Source: Kytococcus schroeteri
Lineage (GTDB): Bacteria > Actinomycetota > Actinomycetes > Actinomycetales > Dermatophilaceae
Direction: 5' to 3'
Assembly: GCF_042433515.1 (NCBI RefSeq)
Contig: NZ_JBHLVH010000006.1
Span: forward strand, 11,037 to 75,036
DNA length: 64,000 nucleotides
In this document: one piece after another, positions 48,860 to 56,900 of the stretch
Layout: every line of letters begins with the position of its first letter
How positions within the stretch are numbered: position 1 is the first letter of the stretch
Translations under genes and position numbers: made by a program
Notes under the pieces: generated by a model
What the model saw: the letters and a program-made list of their open reading frames with translations, nothing else
Told to the model about the DNA's origin: nothing
Databases searched by the model: none

Positions 48860-49936
48860 TCACCCGGCCCGGCGCAGACCCCGGCTGGCCCCCGCGGCGC
48901 GCACCAGCTCGTCGGTCTCGTCGTCGAACTGGCCGAGGATCTGCTCGAGGATGTCCTCCAGCGCCACCATGCCCACCTTGCGCCCGGCCGGGTCGGCCAC
49001 CATCGCCAGCTGGGCGCGGTGCTGCCGCATCTGCGTGGCGGCGTCGATGAGGGGCAGCTCGCGGCGCAGCGTCGGCATCTGCTGGCGCAGGTCCACCACG
49101 CCCGGGTTGGTGCCCGTGGCCCGCGCGGTCACGGCATCGCGCACGTGCACCAGGCCCACGTAGCGCGACCCGTGCGTCACGATGAGGCGCGAACGCCCCG
49201 TGCGGCGGCTCAGTTCCTCGACGTCCGCCGCGGTGGCGCCCACGTCGATGGTCACGAGGTCGCGCGCCGGCCGGGTGACCGCCGAGAGGTCCTGGTTCTC
49301 CAGGCGGAACGCGCCGGCCAGCAGGCGGGCGTCCTCGTCGGGCAGCACGCCGGCCTCCTGCGAGGAGGACATGAGGCGCTGCAACTCGGCCGGCCCGTGC
49401 TCCTCCTCGATGGTGTCGACGGCCTCCACGCCCACCAGCCTCAGCCCCAGATTGGTGATCTCGTTGAGCAGCCAGATGAACGGCTTGGTCACCATGGCGA
49501 AGGCCCGGAAGGGCAGGGCCACGACCACCGCGGCGGTCTCCGGGTGCGCGATGGCCCACGACTTGGGCGCCATCTCGCCGACCACCATGTGCAGGTAGGT
49601 CACGAGGGTCAGGGCCACCACCAGGGCGACCGGGTGGGTCAGCGCGTGGGGCACGTGCAGGGCGTGCAGCACCGGCTCCAGCAGGTGGGCGATGGCCGGC
49701 TCGGCCATGGCACCCAGGCCCAGCGTGGCCAGGGTGATGCCCAGCTGGCTGGCGGCCAGCATGAGCGAGAGCTCCTTGCTGGAGGCCACGGCGGCGCGGG
49801 CGGCACGCCCCCCGGCCTCGGCGCGCTCCTCCAGGCGGTGGCGCTTGGCGGCCATGATGCCGAACTCGGCGGCCACGAAGAACCCGTTGGCCGCCAACAG
49901 CAGCACCGAGAGCAGGATCTTCTCGAGCTCCCCCAT
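48860..49936 (-). CDS. CNNM/CBS membrane protein, CorC/HlyC family (short form)
   Basis: A 358-residue protein. The N-terminal CNNM (DUF21) domain of about 190 residues has three to four helices with AANGFFVAAEFGIMAAKRHR and VVGEMAPKSWAIAHP. Two CBS domains follow (about 220-340). The C-terminal CorC_HlyC domain is absent. These proteins are linked to Mg2+/Co2+ handling. It overlaps the longer paralogue upstream by one base (TGATG), the usual tandem arrangement in actinobacteria. Confidence 0.92.
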   Translation of the reverse strand: MGELEKILLSVLLLAANGFFVAAEFGIMAAKRHRLEERAEAGGRAARAAVASSKELSLMLAASQLGITLATLGLGAMAEPAIAHLLEPVLHALHVPHALTHPVALVVALTLVTYLHMVVGEMAPKSWAIAHPETAAVVVALPFRAFAMVTKPFIWLLNEITNLGLRLVGVEAVDTIEEEHGPAELQRLMSSSQEAGVLPDEDARLLAGAFRLENQDLSAVTRPARDLVTIDVGATAADVEELSRRTGRSRLIVTHGSRYVGLVHVRDAVTARATGTNPGVVDLRQQMPTLRRELPLIDAATQMRQHRAQLAMVADPAGRKVGMVALEDILEQILGQFDDETDELVRAAGASRGLRRAG

Positions 49937-51291
49937 CAGGCCACCTCCTCCACGTCGTCCACGGTCACCGGCGCGAGCAGCACCTCGTCGGGCACGTGGC
50001 GCTCCACCGCCACCACCTCCAGGCTGGTGCAGGCGCGCACGGTCTCGCCGTCGGCGTCACGGACGGTCCAGGCCACCTCGGCCACGTCGCCCTCCTGCAC
50101 CACGCGACCCAGCGTCTTGAGCACCAGTCCGGAGAGGGTGTCGTAGTCGTCGCTCTCCGGCAGCGCGATGGAGGTGAACTTGCGCACCTCGTCCAGGCGC
50201 AGGTTGGCCGGCAGCAGCCAGGTGCCGTCGGCGCGCTCGGTGGCGGGCGACTCCTCCTCGTCGTCCTCGTCGAGGATGTCGCCGACCACCTCCTCGGCGA
50301 TGTCCTCGAACGAGACCACGCCGGCGAAGCCCCCGTGCTCGTCCACCACGACCGCGATCTGCCGGTGGCGGCGACGCATCTCCTCCAGCGCCTTGGTGAC
50401 GCCCAGCGAGGTGGGCAGCAGCACGGCCTCGTCCACGATGCGGTGCACCACCGTGCTGGCGCGCTCGGCCACCGGCACCTCGAGCACGTCGGAGATGCTC
50501 ACCACGCCCACGATGTCGTCGATGTCGCGCCCGTACACCGGGTAGCGGCTGTGCCCGGTGGCGAGCAGGTCCACCAGCTCGGCCACGCTCGCGTCGGCGC
50601 TCACGGTCTCCACGTCCACGCGGGGGGTCATCACCTCGCCGACGGTGCGGTGGCGGAAGGCCAGCCCGCGGTCGAGCAGGTCCTGCAGCTCGTCGTCGAG
50701 CAGGCCGCTGGCGTGGGACTGGTCGATGATGCGCTGCAGGTCCTCAGGTGTGGCGGCGGAGTCGAGCTCCTCCACGGGCTCGATGCCGACCTTGCGCAGC
50801 AGCCACGCCGCCGAGCTGTCGAAGAAGCGCACCACCGGGCCCACCACGGCGAGGTAGGCCGCCGTGGGGACGGCCAGGGCCCGGGTGAGGGCCACCGGGC
50901 GGGCGATGGCCCAGTTCTTGGGGCCCAGCTCACCCAGCACCATCTGCACGATCGTGGAGAAGAGCAGCACCCCCAGCGAGATGGCCACGGCGGTGGCGCC
51001 ACGGGAGGCCTGCTCGGCGCCCACCAGGTCGCGCAGGCCGGCACCGATGAGGGGCTCGGCCGCGTAGCCGACGAGCAGCGTGGTGACGGTGATGCCGAAT
51101 TGGGCACCCGAGAGCAGGAAGGACAGCTGCGTGGTGAGGTCGTAGGCCTTCTGGGCACGGGCGTCACCCCCCTCTGCGCGGGCCCGCAGCTCGGTGCGGT
51201 CCACCGAGACGAACGCGAACTCCTGCGCGACGAAGAACCCGGTGAGGGCGGTCAGGGCGAGGACTGTGAGGACGCCGAGGGCGACGAGCAC
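49936..51291 (-). CDS. CNNM/CBS/CorC_HlyC membrane protein (long form)
   Basis: A 451-residue protein. The CNNM domain (about 1-200, GFFVAQEFAFVSVDRTELRA; LGELGPKNWAIARP) is followed by paired CBS domains (VGEVMTPRVDVETV; HSRYPVYGRDIDDIVGVVSI) and a C-terminal CorC_HlyC transporter-associated domain (from about 365). An acidic linker EDDEEE precedes the last domain. It is the first gene of a four-gene unit with the shorter paralogue and two crcB genes, so metal-ion and fluoride handling are grouped. GTG start. Confidence 0.93.
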   Translation of the reverse strand: MLVALGVLTVLALTALTGFFVAQEFAFVSVDRTELRARAEGGDARAQKAYDLTTQLSFLLSGAQFGITVTTLLVGYAAEPLIGAGLRDLVGAEQASRGATAVAISLGVLLFSTIVQMVLGELGPKNWAIARPVALTRALAVPTAAYLAVVGPVVRFFDSSAAWLLRKVGIEPVEELDSAATPEDLQRIIDQSHASGLLDDELQDLLDRGLAFRHRTVGEVMTPRVDVETVSADASVAELVDLLATGHSRYPVYGRDIDDIVGVVSISDVLEVPVAERASTVVHRIVDEAVLLPTSLGVTKALEEMRRRHRQIAVVVDEHGGFAGVVSFEDIAEEVVGDILDEDDEEESPATERADGTWLLPANLRLDEVRKFTSIALPESDDYDTLSGLVLKTLGRVVQEGDVAEVAWTVRDADGETVRACTSLEVVAVERHVPDEVLLAPVTVDDVEEVA

Positions 51292-51318
51292 GAGGGGTGG
51301 GTCTCCGATTCCGGGGGA

Positions 51319-52044
51319 TTACTGGGTGGGCTGGGTACTTCGGGGGTCCACGCGGCTGACGAACACGTGCACCGCGATCTCCTGCGGCAGCGAGACGCCG
51401 CCGGTGACGCCCTCGCGCAGGCCGCGGGCCACCACGCGGTCGTCGCCGCGGGCCTCCACCTGCACCCGCTCGCCGGGGACCACGCCGGCCTCCGTCAGCA
51501 GGGCGAGGGCCTCGGCATCGACCTGCACGGGCTCGCCGATGCGACGCACGAACACGGCCTCATGCCCGTCGCGGACCACGTCCACGAGGCGCTCCACGCC
51601 GTCGCGGAAGGTGGTGCCCTGGGCGCCGCCGAGCTCCTCGAGGCCGGGGATGGGGTTGCCGTACGGGGACTCCTCGGAGTTTTCCAGCAGGGCGAGGATC
51701 TTGCGCTCCACCCGGTCGCTCATGACGTGCTCCCAGCGGCAGGCCTCCTCGTGCACGTACTCCCACTCCAGGCCGATCACGTCCACGAGCAGGCGCTCGG
51801 CCAGGCGGTGCTTGCGCTCGATGCGGGTGGCCTGCGCACGCCCCTCCTCGGTGAGGTGGAGGCGGCGGTCCTCCCCCAGGGTCACCAGGCCGTCGCGGTC
51901 CATGCGGGCGATGGTCTGGCTCACCGTGGGTCCGGAGTGCCCCAGTCGCTCGGCGATGCGGGCGCGGAGGGCCGGGATGCCCTCCTCGTCCAGTTCGTAG
52001 ATCGTCTTGAGGTACATCTCGGTGGTGTCGATGAGGTCACTCAC
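51319..52044 (-). CDS. Iron/manganese-dependent repressor, DtxR/IdeR family
   Basis: A 241-residue protein. The winged helix begins DLIDTTEMYLKTIYELDEEG and the recognition helix is GHSGPTVSQTIARM. The dimerisation domain has the metal ligands HRLAERLLVDVIGLEW, EACRWEHVMSD (Cys/Glu/His) and the segment ending YGNPIPG. The C-terminal SH3-like domain (about 160-241) is present. With Fe2+ or Mn2+ it represses uptake genes. The GTG at 52044 matches the normal family N-terminus. An iron-box-like site lies 65-81 bases upstream, suggesting autoregulation. Confidence 0.94.
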   Translation of the reverse strand: MSDLIDTTEMYLKTIYELDEEGIPALRARIAERLGHSGPTVSQTIARMDRDGLVTLGEDRRLHLTEEGRAQATRIERKHRLAERLLVDVIGLEWEYVHEEACRWEHVMSDRVERKILALLENSEESPYGNPIPGLEELGGAQGTTFRDGVERLVDVVRDGHEAVFVRRIGEPVQVDAEALALLTEAGVVPGERVQVEARGDDRVVARGLREGVTGGVSLPQEIAVHVFVSRVDPRSTQPTQ

Positions 52045-52108
52045 CTGGGCCTGCCTTCCGTGGCGCACGAGGGGAGCCCCCATCGTAGGCCAGCGGACCG
52101 ACAACTGG

Positions 52109-52125
52109 TTAGGCGATCCTCACCT
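52109..52125. promoter_or_regulatory. DtxR/IdeR iron-box-like site
   Basis: TTAGGCGATCCTCACCT agrees with the consensus TTAGGTTAGCCTAACCT at 12 of 17 positions by hand count. It lies between pdxH and the DtxR-family gene, just upstream of a TACGAT -10-like hexamer (52087-52082). Confidence 0.45.
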
Positions 52126-52135
52126 CCGGCCGGGG

Positions 52136-52888
52136 TCACGGCTGGAGGGCCAGGTGCGTCCAGGCCGTCTCGTCGTCGAGCGGCAGCAGGAGGTCACCCT
52201 GGTCGGCCACGGGACGGGTCAGGTCGAGCGGCTCGGTGAGGGTCCAGCGCCAGCGGTCGTGCATGCGCGACTGGCGGCCGGTCCACACCTCCACCTGGTA
52301 GGGGCGCACGAGGTAGCCACCCCAGTGGTCCGGGGTGGGCACGTCGTCCTCACGGGCCCGGTCGGGCCACCGCCCGGCCAGCTCCGCCTCGCGGGCCACC
52401 AGCTCGGCGCGGTCGGCCAGCGGGTGGGACTGGCGGCTGGCGTGGGCGCTGATGCGCGACCCCCAGGGGCGCTGCCGGAAGTAGGCGGTCACCTCGTCGC
52501 GGGGCAGCTCCTCGGCCACGCCGCGGAAGCGGAGGGCGCGGAACATGCTCGGCCAGGTCCAGGTGAGGGCCACACGCGGGTCGGCGGCCATCTGCTCGGC
52601 CTTGGCGGAGACCAGGGAGGTGTAGAAGCGCAGGCCCTCGGTGGAGACGTCGCGGCAGAGCACGGTGCGCACGTCCGGGGCGCCCTCGGCGTCCACCGTG
52701 GCCAGGGCCACGGCGGCCGGCTCGGGCACGTCACCCCGCTCCAGGGCCCGGTGGTGGGCGGCGTGGACCCACTCCTGCACCACGTCCCACGGGGCGGCGG
52801 GGACGTGGTCGGGCTCGAGGCCCTCACCGGTGTACTCCAGGCGTCCGAGTCGGCGACCGCGCCGACGACCGAGGTCCGAGGGGTGCAT
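52136..52888 (-). CDS. pdxH: Pyridoxine/pyridoxamine 5'-phosphate oxidase
   Basis: A 250-residue FMN enzyme making pyridoxal 5'-phosphate. AVALATVDAEGAPDVRTVLC and RFYTSLVSAKAEQMAADPRV are FMN-binding stretches, with SRISAHASRQSHPLADRAEL and HWGGYLVRPYQVEVWTGRQS before the end. The N-terminal 35 residues are basic and slightly longer than in E. coli. TAGGCT six bases before the ATG indicates leaderless expression. Single gene. Confidence 0.95.
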   Translation of the reverse strand: MHPSDLGRRRGRRLGRLEYTGEGLEPDHVPAAPWDVVQEWVHAAHHRALERGDVPEPAAVALATVDAEGAPDVRTVLCRDVSTEGLRFYTSLVSAKAEQMAADPRVALTWTWPSMFRALRFRGVAEELPRDEVTAYFRQRPWGSRISAHASRQSHPLADRAELVAREAELAGRWPDRAREDDVPTPDHWGGYLVRPYQVEVWTGRQSRMHDRWRWTLTEPLDLTRPVADQGDLLLPLDDETAWTHLALQP

Positions 52889-52894
52889 GCGCCC

Positions 52895-52900
52895 AGCCTA
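52895..52900 (-). promoter_or_regulatory. -10 hexamer TAGGCT of pdxH, leaderless
   Basis: It ends six bases before the pdxH ATG on the minus strand. Confidence 0.55.
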
Positions 52901-52985
52901 GGTCCCGGGAACGCGCGCCCACCTGCCGGTGTTGACATCATGGCGAGGGAGTGAACCCGTCACCCCGCCCGTTCGAGGAGGCCCC

Positions 52986-53561
52986 GTGGTCAACCCCAAC
53001 CTCATCCGCAACGCCGTGAAGTACGGGCCGGTCATCGCCGGCGCCGCGCGCAGGTACGGCCCCACGCTGGTCTCCGAGGCGCGCAAGCACGCCCCGGCCG
53101 TGGTGGAGGAGGTGGAGCGCCGCACGGGGCGGCGCCCGGCGGGCACCGACGAGCAGGGCCGGCCGATGGCGGACGCCACCCCGCGCCCGACGGGCAGGCT
53201 GGTGGACCGCACGCCGCTGGGACCGGCCGCGGCCAAGCGGCGCGCCACCGCCCACGCCCGCTCGGTGGTGGACGGGTCGGTGCTGCAGACCTTCCTGCAC
53301 TCCCGCCCGGTGTTCGTCGTGTTCTCCGGGGACACCCCGGTGGCCACGCACCCGCACACCGACGTGCCGTACAGCGAGCTGCTGCGCCATGCCGACCTCT
53401 CCGCGCGCCGTCGGCCGCGTCCGCACGGCTCGGCGCCATGGCGCCCCGCGCCGGGGGCGCCGGGCGCGCCGGGCGCGACGGGGTCGACGGGGTCGACGCC
53501 CCAGCGCCCCGAGGACGGCCCCGGCGACGAGCCGCTGACCGGCACCGTGGTCAACCCCTGA
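52986..53561 (+). CDS. Hypothetical basic protein
   Basis: A 191-residue protein from a GTG with GAGGAGG seven bases upstream. The N-terminal 40 residues (NPNLIRNAVKYGPVIAGAAR) are a basic amphipathic helix region without a signal peptide. Residues 95-130 (LQTFLHSRPVFVVFSGDTPV) may form a small alpha/beta core. The C-terminal 50 are Gly/Ala/Pro/Ser/Thr repeats, probably disordered. No family was recognised. Divergent from pdxH and upstream of pepN with 100 bases between. Confidence 0.65.
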   Translation: MVNPNLIRNAVKYGPVIAGAARRYGPTLVSEARKHAPAVVEEVERRTGRRPAGTDEQGRPMADATPRPTGRLVDRTPLGPAAAKRRATAHARSVVDGSVLQTFLHSRPVFVVFSGDTPVATHPHTDVPYSELLRHADLSARRRPRPHGSAPWRPAPGAPGAPGATGSTGSTPQRPEDGPGDEPLTGTVVNP

Positions 53562-53664
53562 GGCACCCTTCGTCCACAGGCGCCCGGCCGTCCGTCAGGT
53601 CGTCCACCGACACCCGGGGGTGGTGGGGACGTGACCGACGCCACGTCCTGATTGACTGGCCTCC

Positions 53665-56328
53665 GTGACGTACAGCCCCACCGCCCCGCACTCCTCCCGC
53701 AACCTCACCCGTGCCGAGGCCGCCCAGCGCGCCTCCCAGGTCAGTGACCTGGCCTACCGGGTCGAGATCGACTGCCGCACGGCCCCCGATGCCGAGGCCA
53801 CCACCTTCGGCACCACCACGACGCTCGACTTCACGAGCACCGCCGGGTCCACCTTCCTGGACTTCCTCGGCGGCGTGGACGCGGTGACCGTGGACGGCGA
53901 GCCCCTGAACGTCGAGTCCGCCTTCGACGGCGCCCGCATCCAGCTGCCCGAGCTCTCCGCTGGCCGCCACCGCGTGGTGGTGCAGGGAGTGGGCACCTAC
54001 GGCCGCACCGGGCAGGGCCTGCACCGCTTCATCGACCCTGCCGACGGGCGCACCTACCTGTACACGCACTTCGAGCCGGCCGACTGCCGCCGTCTCTACA
54101 CGACCTTCGAGCAGCCCGACCTCAAGGCGGCCTTCACCTGGGTCATCACCGCCCCCACCGACTGGGTGGTGCGCTGCAACGCCGAGGACGAGGTGTCCAC
54201 CACCGAGGCCCCCGCCGGCACCGTGACCGGCCACGAGGTGCCCGCCGGCACCACCCGCGAGTGGGCCCCGACCCTGCCCATGAGCACCTACATCACCGCC
54301 ATGTGCGCCGGTGAGTACCACCGCACCGAGCGCACCTGGACGGGCACCACCTCCGAGGGCGAGGCGCTCGAGGTGCCGGTGGGCCTGCTCTGCCGCCAGA
54401 GCCTGGTGGAGCACTTCGACGCCGACGAGGTCTTCGACATCACCTTCGCCGGCCTGGACTTCTTCCACCGCACCTTCGGCGTAGCCTACCCGTGGGGCAC
54501 CTACGACCAGGTGTTCGTGCCCGAGTACAACCTCGGCGCCATGGAGAACCCGGGCTGCGTGACCTTCACCGAGAACTACGTGTTCCGCTCCACCCCCACC
54601 CGGGCCCAGCGGGCCGGCCGGGCCAACACGATCCTCCACGAGATGGCGCACATGTGGTTCGGCGACCTCGTGACCATGGAGTGGTGGAACGACCTGTGGC
54701 TCAAGGAGTCCTTCGCCGAGCTGCTGGGCACGCAGGCCAGCGCGGACGCCACCGAGTTCACCGACGCGTGGGTGGCCTTCTCGACGGCCCGCAAGCTGTG
54801 GGCCTACCGCGTGGACCAGCTGCCCTCCACCCACCCGGTGGTCGCGCAGATCGACGACCTCGAGGCGGCCCGGCAGAACTTCGACGGCATCACCTACGCC
54901 AAGGGCGCCGCGCTGCTGCAGAACCTCATGAACTACGTGGGCCGCGAGCAGTTCTTCGCCGGCTCCACCGCGTACTTCCGCGAGCACGCCTACGGCAACA
55001 CCACGCTGCCGGACCTGCTGCGTGCGCTCGAGGAGGCCTCGGGCCGCGACCTCGACGCGTGGGTGGGCCCGTGGCTGCGCACGGCCGGCGTGTCCACCAT
55101 CGGGCTGGAGGTGGACACCGCCGAGGACGGGACGGTCACCGCCGCGCGCCTCACCCAGCACTGCACCGACCCCGTGACTGGCGAGGAGGTGCTGCGTCCG
55201 CACCGCCTGGCCGTGGGCACCTACACCCTGACCGGTGGCCGCCTGCAGCGCACCGGCCACGCCGAGCTGGACCTGGCCGGGGAGTCCGTGGACCTCGCCG
55301 GCGTGGCGGGCCTGGAGGCCCTGGTGGGTGCCGCCCGCCCGGACCTGGTGCTGGTGAACGACGGCGACCTCACCTACGCCAAGCTCGCCCTCGACGAGCA
55401 CAGCACCGCCACCCTCGTGGAGCACCTGGGCACCCTGGAGGAGGACACCTCCCGGTCCACCGCGTGGTGGGCCCTGTGGGACGCCACCCGCGACGGCCGC
55501 CTGCACGCCGCGCAGTACGTGCGCGCCGCCATCGCCAACCTGGCCGACGAGCGTCACGGCGGCGTGCTCGGCGCGGTGAGCGCCAACGCGCGCGCCGCCA
55601 TCGAGGGCTACCTGCCGGCCGAGCAGCGCGACGCCTGGCGCGCTGCCTGGGCCGAGGCCTGCCTGGCCAACCTGCGCGCCGCCGAGCCGGGTTCCGACGC
55701 CCAGCTGGTGTGGCAGCGGGCCTTCGGGGCCGCGGCGGCCACGCATCCGGCGTCGGGCGAGGTGGCCCGCGGCCTGCTCGAGGGCACCGAGACGATCGAG
55801 GGCCTGGCGTGGGAGTCCGACCGCCGCTGGGACCTGTGGACCGCCCTGGCGGCCACCGGCCAGGCCACCCGGGAGGAGCTCGACGCCGAGCTGGAGGCGG
55901 AGCGCAACAACACCACCATCACGCGCCATCTGGCCGCCGTCACCTCGCTCCCCGGTGAGCAGGGCCGCCGCGAGGCCTGGGAGCGCCTGCTCACGCCGCT
56001 GTCGATGACGAACGACCACGTGTCGGCCACCATCGAGGGCATGCGCCAGCCGCTGCGCTCCGAGGAGCTGGGCTGGCTGCGCGAGGAGTACTTCGGCCGT
56101 CTCGAGGGCATCTGGGCCGACCACGCGATGGAGATCGCCGAGCGGATCGTGCCCGGCACCTTCCCCGAGGGCGAGGCCAGCGAGGCCGCCGCCCAGGAGT
56201 GGCTCACCACCCACCCCGAGGCCCCCGCGGCGCTGCGCCGCATCGTGGCCGACGAAGTGGACGGCCTGCGCCGCTCGCTGCGCGCACAGCGGTTCGCCGC
56301 CGAGGCCGGGCCGGTGGACGTGGCCTGA
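53665..56328 (+). CDS. pepN: Aminopeptidase N (M1 zinc metallopeptidase)
   Basis: An 887-residue cytoplasmic enzyme removing N-terminal residues from peptides. The exopeptidase motif GAMEN lies at about 291-295. The zinc site HEMAHMWFGD is at about 325, with the third ligand in NDLWLKESFAE and the catalytic Tyr region downstream. A long helical C-terminal domain (about 540-887) matches the actinobacterial PepN form of 840-890 residues. The start is a GTG at 53665 with no clear Shine-Dalgarno. Single gene. Confidence 0.96.
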   Translation: MTYSPTAPHSSRNLTRAEAAQRASQVSDLAYRVEIDCRTAPDAEATTFGTTTTLDFTSTAGSTFLDFLGGVDAVTVDGEPLNVESAFDGARIQLPELSAGRHRVVVQGVGTYGRTGQGLHRFIDPADGRTYLYTHFEPADCRRLYTTFEQPDLKAAFTWVITAPTDWVVRCNAEDEVSTTEAPAGTVTGHEVPAGTTREWAPTLPMSTYITAMCAGEYHRTERTWTGTTSEGEALEVPVGLLCRQSLVEHFDADEVFDITFAGLDFFHRTFGVAYPWGTYDQVFVPEYNLGAMENPGCVTFTENYVFRSTPTRAQRAGRANTILHEMAHMWFGDLVTMEWWNDLWLKESFAELLGTQASADATEFTDAWVAFSTARKLWAYRVDQLPSTHPVVAQIDDLEAARQNFDGITYAKGAALLQNLMNYVGREQFFAGSTAYFREHAYGNTTLPDLLRALEEASGRDLDAWVGPWLRTAGVSTIGLEVDTAEDGTVTAARLTQHCTDPVTGEEVLRPHRLAVGTYTLTGGRLQRTGHAELDLAGESVDLAGVAGLEALVGAARPDLVLVNDGDLTYAKLALDEHSTATLVEHLGTLEEDTSRSTAWWALWDATRDGRLHAAQYVRAAIANLADERHGGVLGAVSANARAAIEGYLPAEQRDAWRAAWAEACLANLRAAEPGSDAQLVWQRAFGAAAATHPASGEVARGLLEGTETIEGLAWESDRRWDLWTALAATGQATREELDAELEAERNNTTITRHLAAVTSLPGEQGRREAWERLLTPLSMTNDHVSATIEGMRQPLRSEELGWLREEYFGRLEGIWADHAMEIAERIVPGTFPEGEASEAAAQEWLTTHPEAPAALRRIVADEVDGLRRSLRAQRFAAEAGPVDVA

Positions 56329-56441
56329 CCCGGCCGTTCCGGTGCCGGCCTCACGGGTTCCTCACAGTCGGGCCCGTGGGGTTGGCACCGGGCCCCCGGT
56401 GGTCCACCGTGGTGTGACCCCGACCACGAAGGAAGGTTCCC

Positions 56442-56741
56442 ATGGCAGCCAGCACCCGATCCGGCCTCCTGGCCGTCGCAGCCCTGGCACTCGGCGGTCT
56501 CACCGCCTGCAGCAGCTCCGGTGACGACGCGGCTGACTCCGGCACGTCCAGCACGCAGGCCCCGTCGTCGCCCGCGGACTCGCCCACCGAGGAGTCGCCG
56601 AGCCCGACCGGCACGGGCGAGGAGTCGCCGAGCGAGCCGGGGACCAGCCCCTCGCCGGGGAACGGGACGATCACCATCCCCAGCATCGAACAGCCGTCGG
56701 GCGACTCCTCGCCCATGAGCGCCACGCCGCCGGCCTCCTGA
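56442..56741 (+). CDS. Small Ser/Pro/Thr-rich lipoprotein
   Basis: A 99-residue protein with a lipoprotein signal (hydrophobic residues 8-20, lipobox LTAC, Cys at about 23). The mature chain is almost entirely Ser, Pro, Thr, Gly, Glu and Asp, with repeated EESPS units, so it is a disordered, acidic surface protein. GAAGGAAGG lies six bases before the ATG. No family was recognised. It sits between pepN and a terminator and is probably transcribed on its own. Confidence 0.75.
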   Translation: MAASTRSGLLAVAALALGGLTACSSSGDDAADSGTSSTQAPSSPADSPTEESPSPTGTGEESPSEPGTSPSPGNGTITIPSIEQPSGDSSPMSATPPAS

Positions 56742-56753
56742 GGCATCGCGCGC

Positions 56754-56790
56754 GAACGGCCCCCTCACCCGCGGGGAGAGGGGGCCGTTC
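56754..56790. terminator. Terminator between convergent units
   Basis: GAACGGCCCCCTC (56754-56766) pairs perfectly with 56778-56790 around an 11-base loop. It serves the lipoprotein gene and probably the opposing permease operon. Confidence 0.8.
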
Positions 56791-56813
56791 GGCTACCGGG
56801 GCCGAGCCGGAGC

Positions 56814-56900
56814 TCAGTTGAACAGGGCCGCCAGCACGGGGCCCAGGATCAGGGCCGCCAGAGTCACGAGGACGATGATGCGTCGGGACTGGGCACTCAT
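56814..56900 (-). CDS. 28-residue single-helix membrane peptide
   Basis: An ATG at 56900 overlaps the stop of the permease gene (TGATG) with GGCAGG upstream. It encodes 28 residues: a basic start MSAQSRR followed by one hydrophobic helix (IIVLVTLAALILGPVLAALF). Translational coupling, a sensible small-membrane-protein pattern and a position at the operon end argue it is real. It could be an accessory subunit of the permease (inference). Too short for confident homology. Confidence 0.65.
   Translation of the reverse strand: MSAQSRRIIVLVTLAALILGPVLAALFN

Noticed and set aside
53440..53510. Tandem GC-rich repeat within the gene at 52986-53561
   Set aside because: It corresponds to Gly-Ala-Pro and Gly-Ser-Thr codon repeats in a disordered tail and needs no separate explanation.
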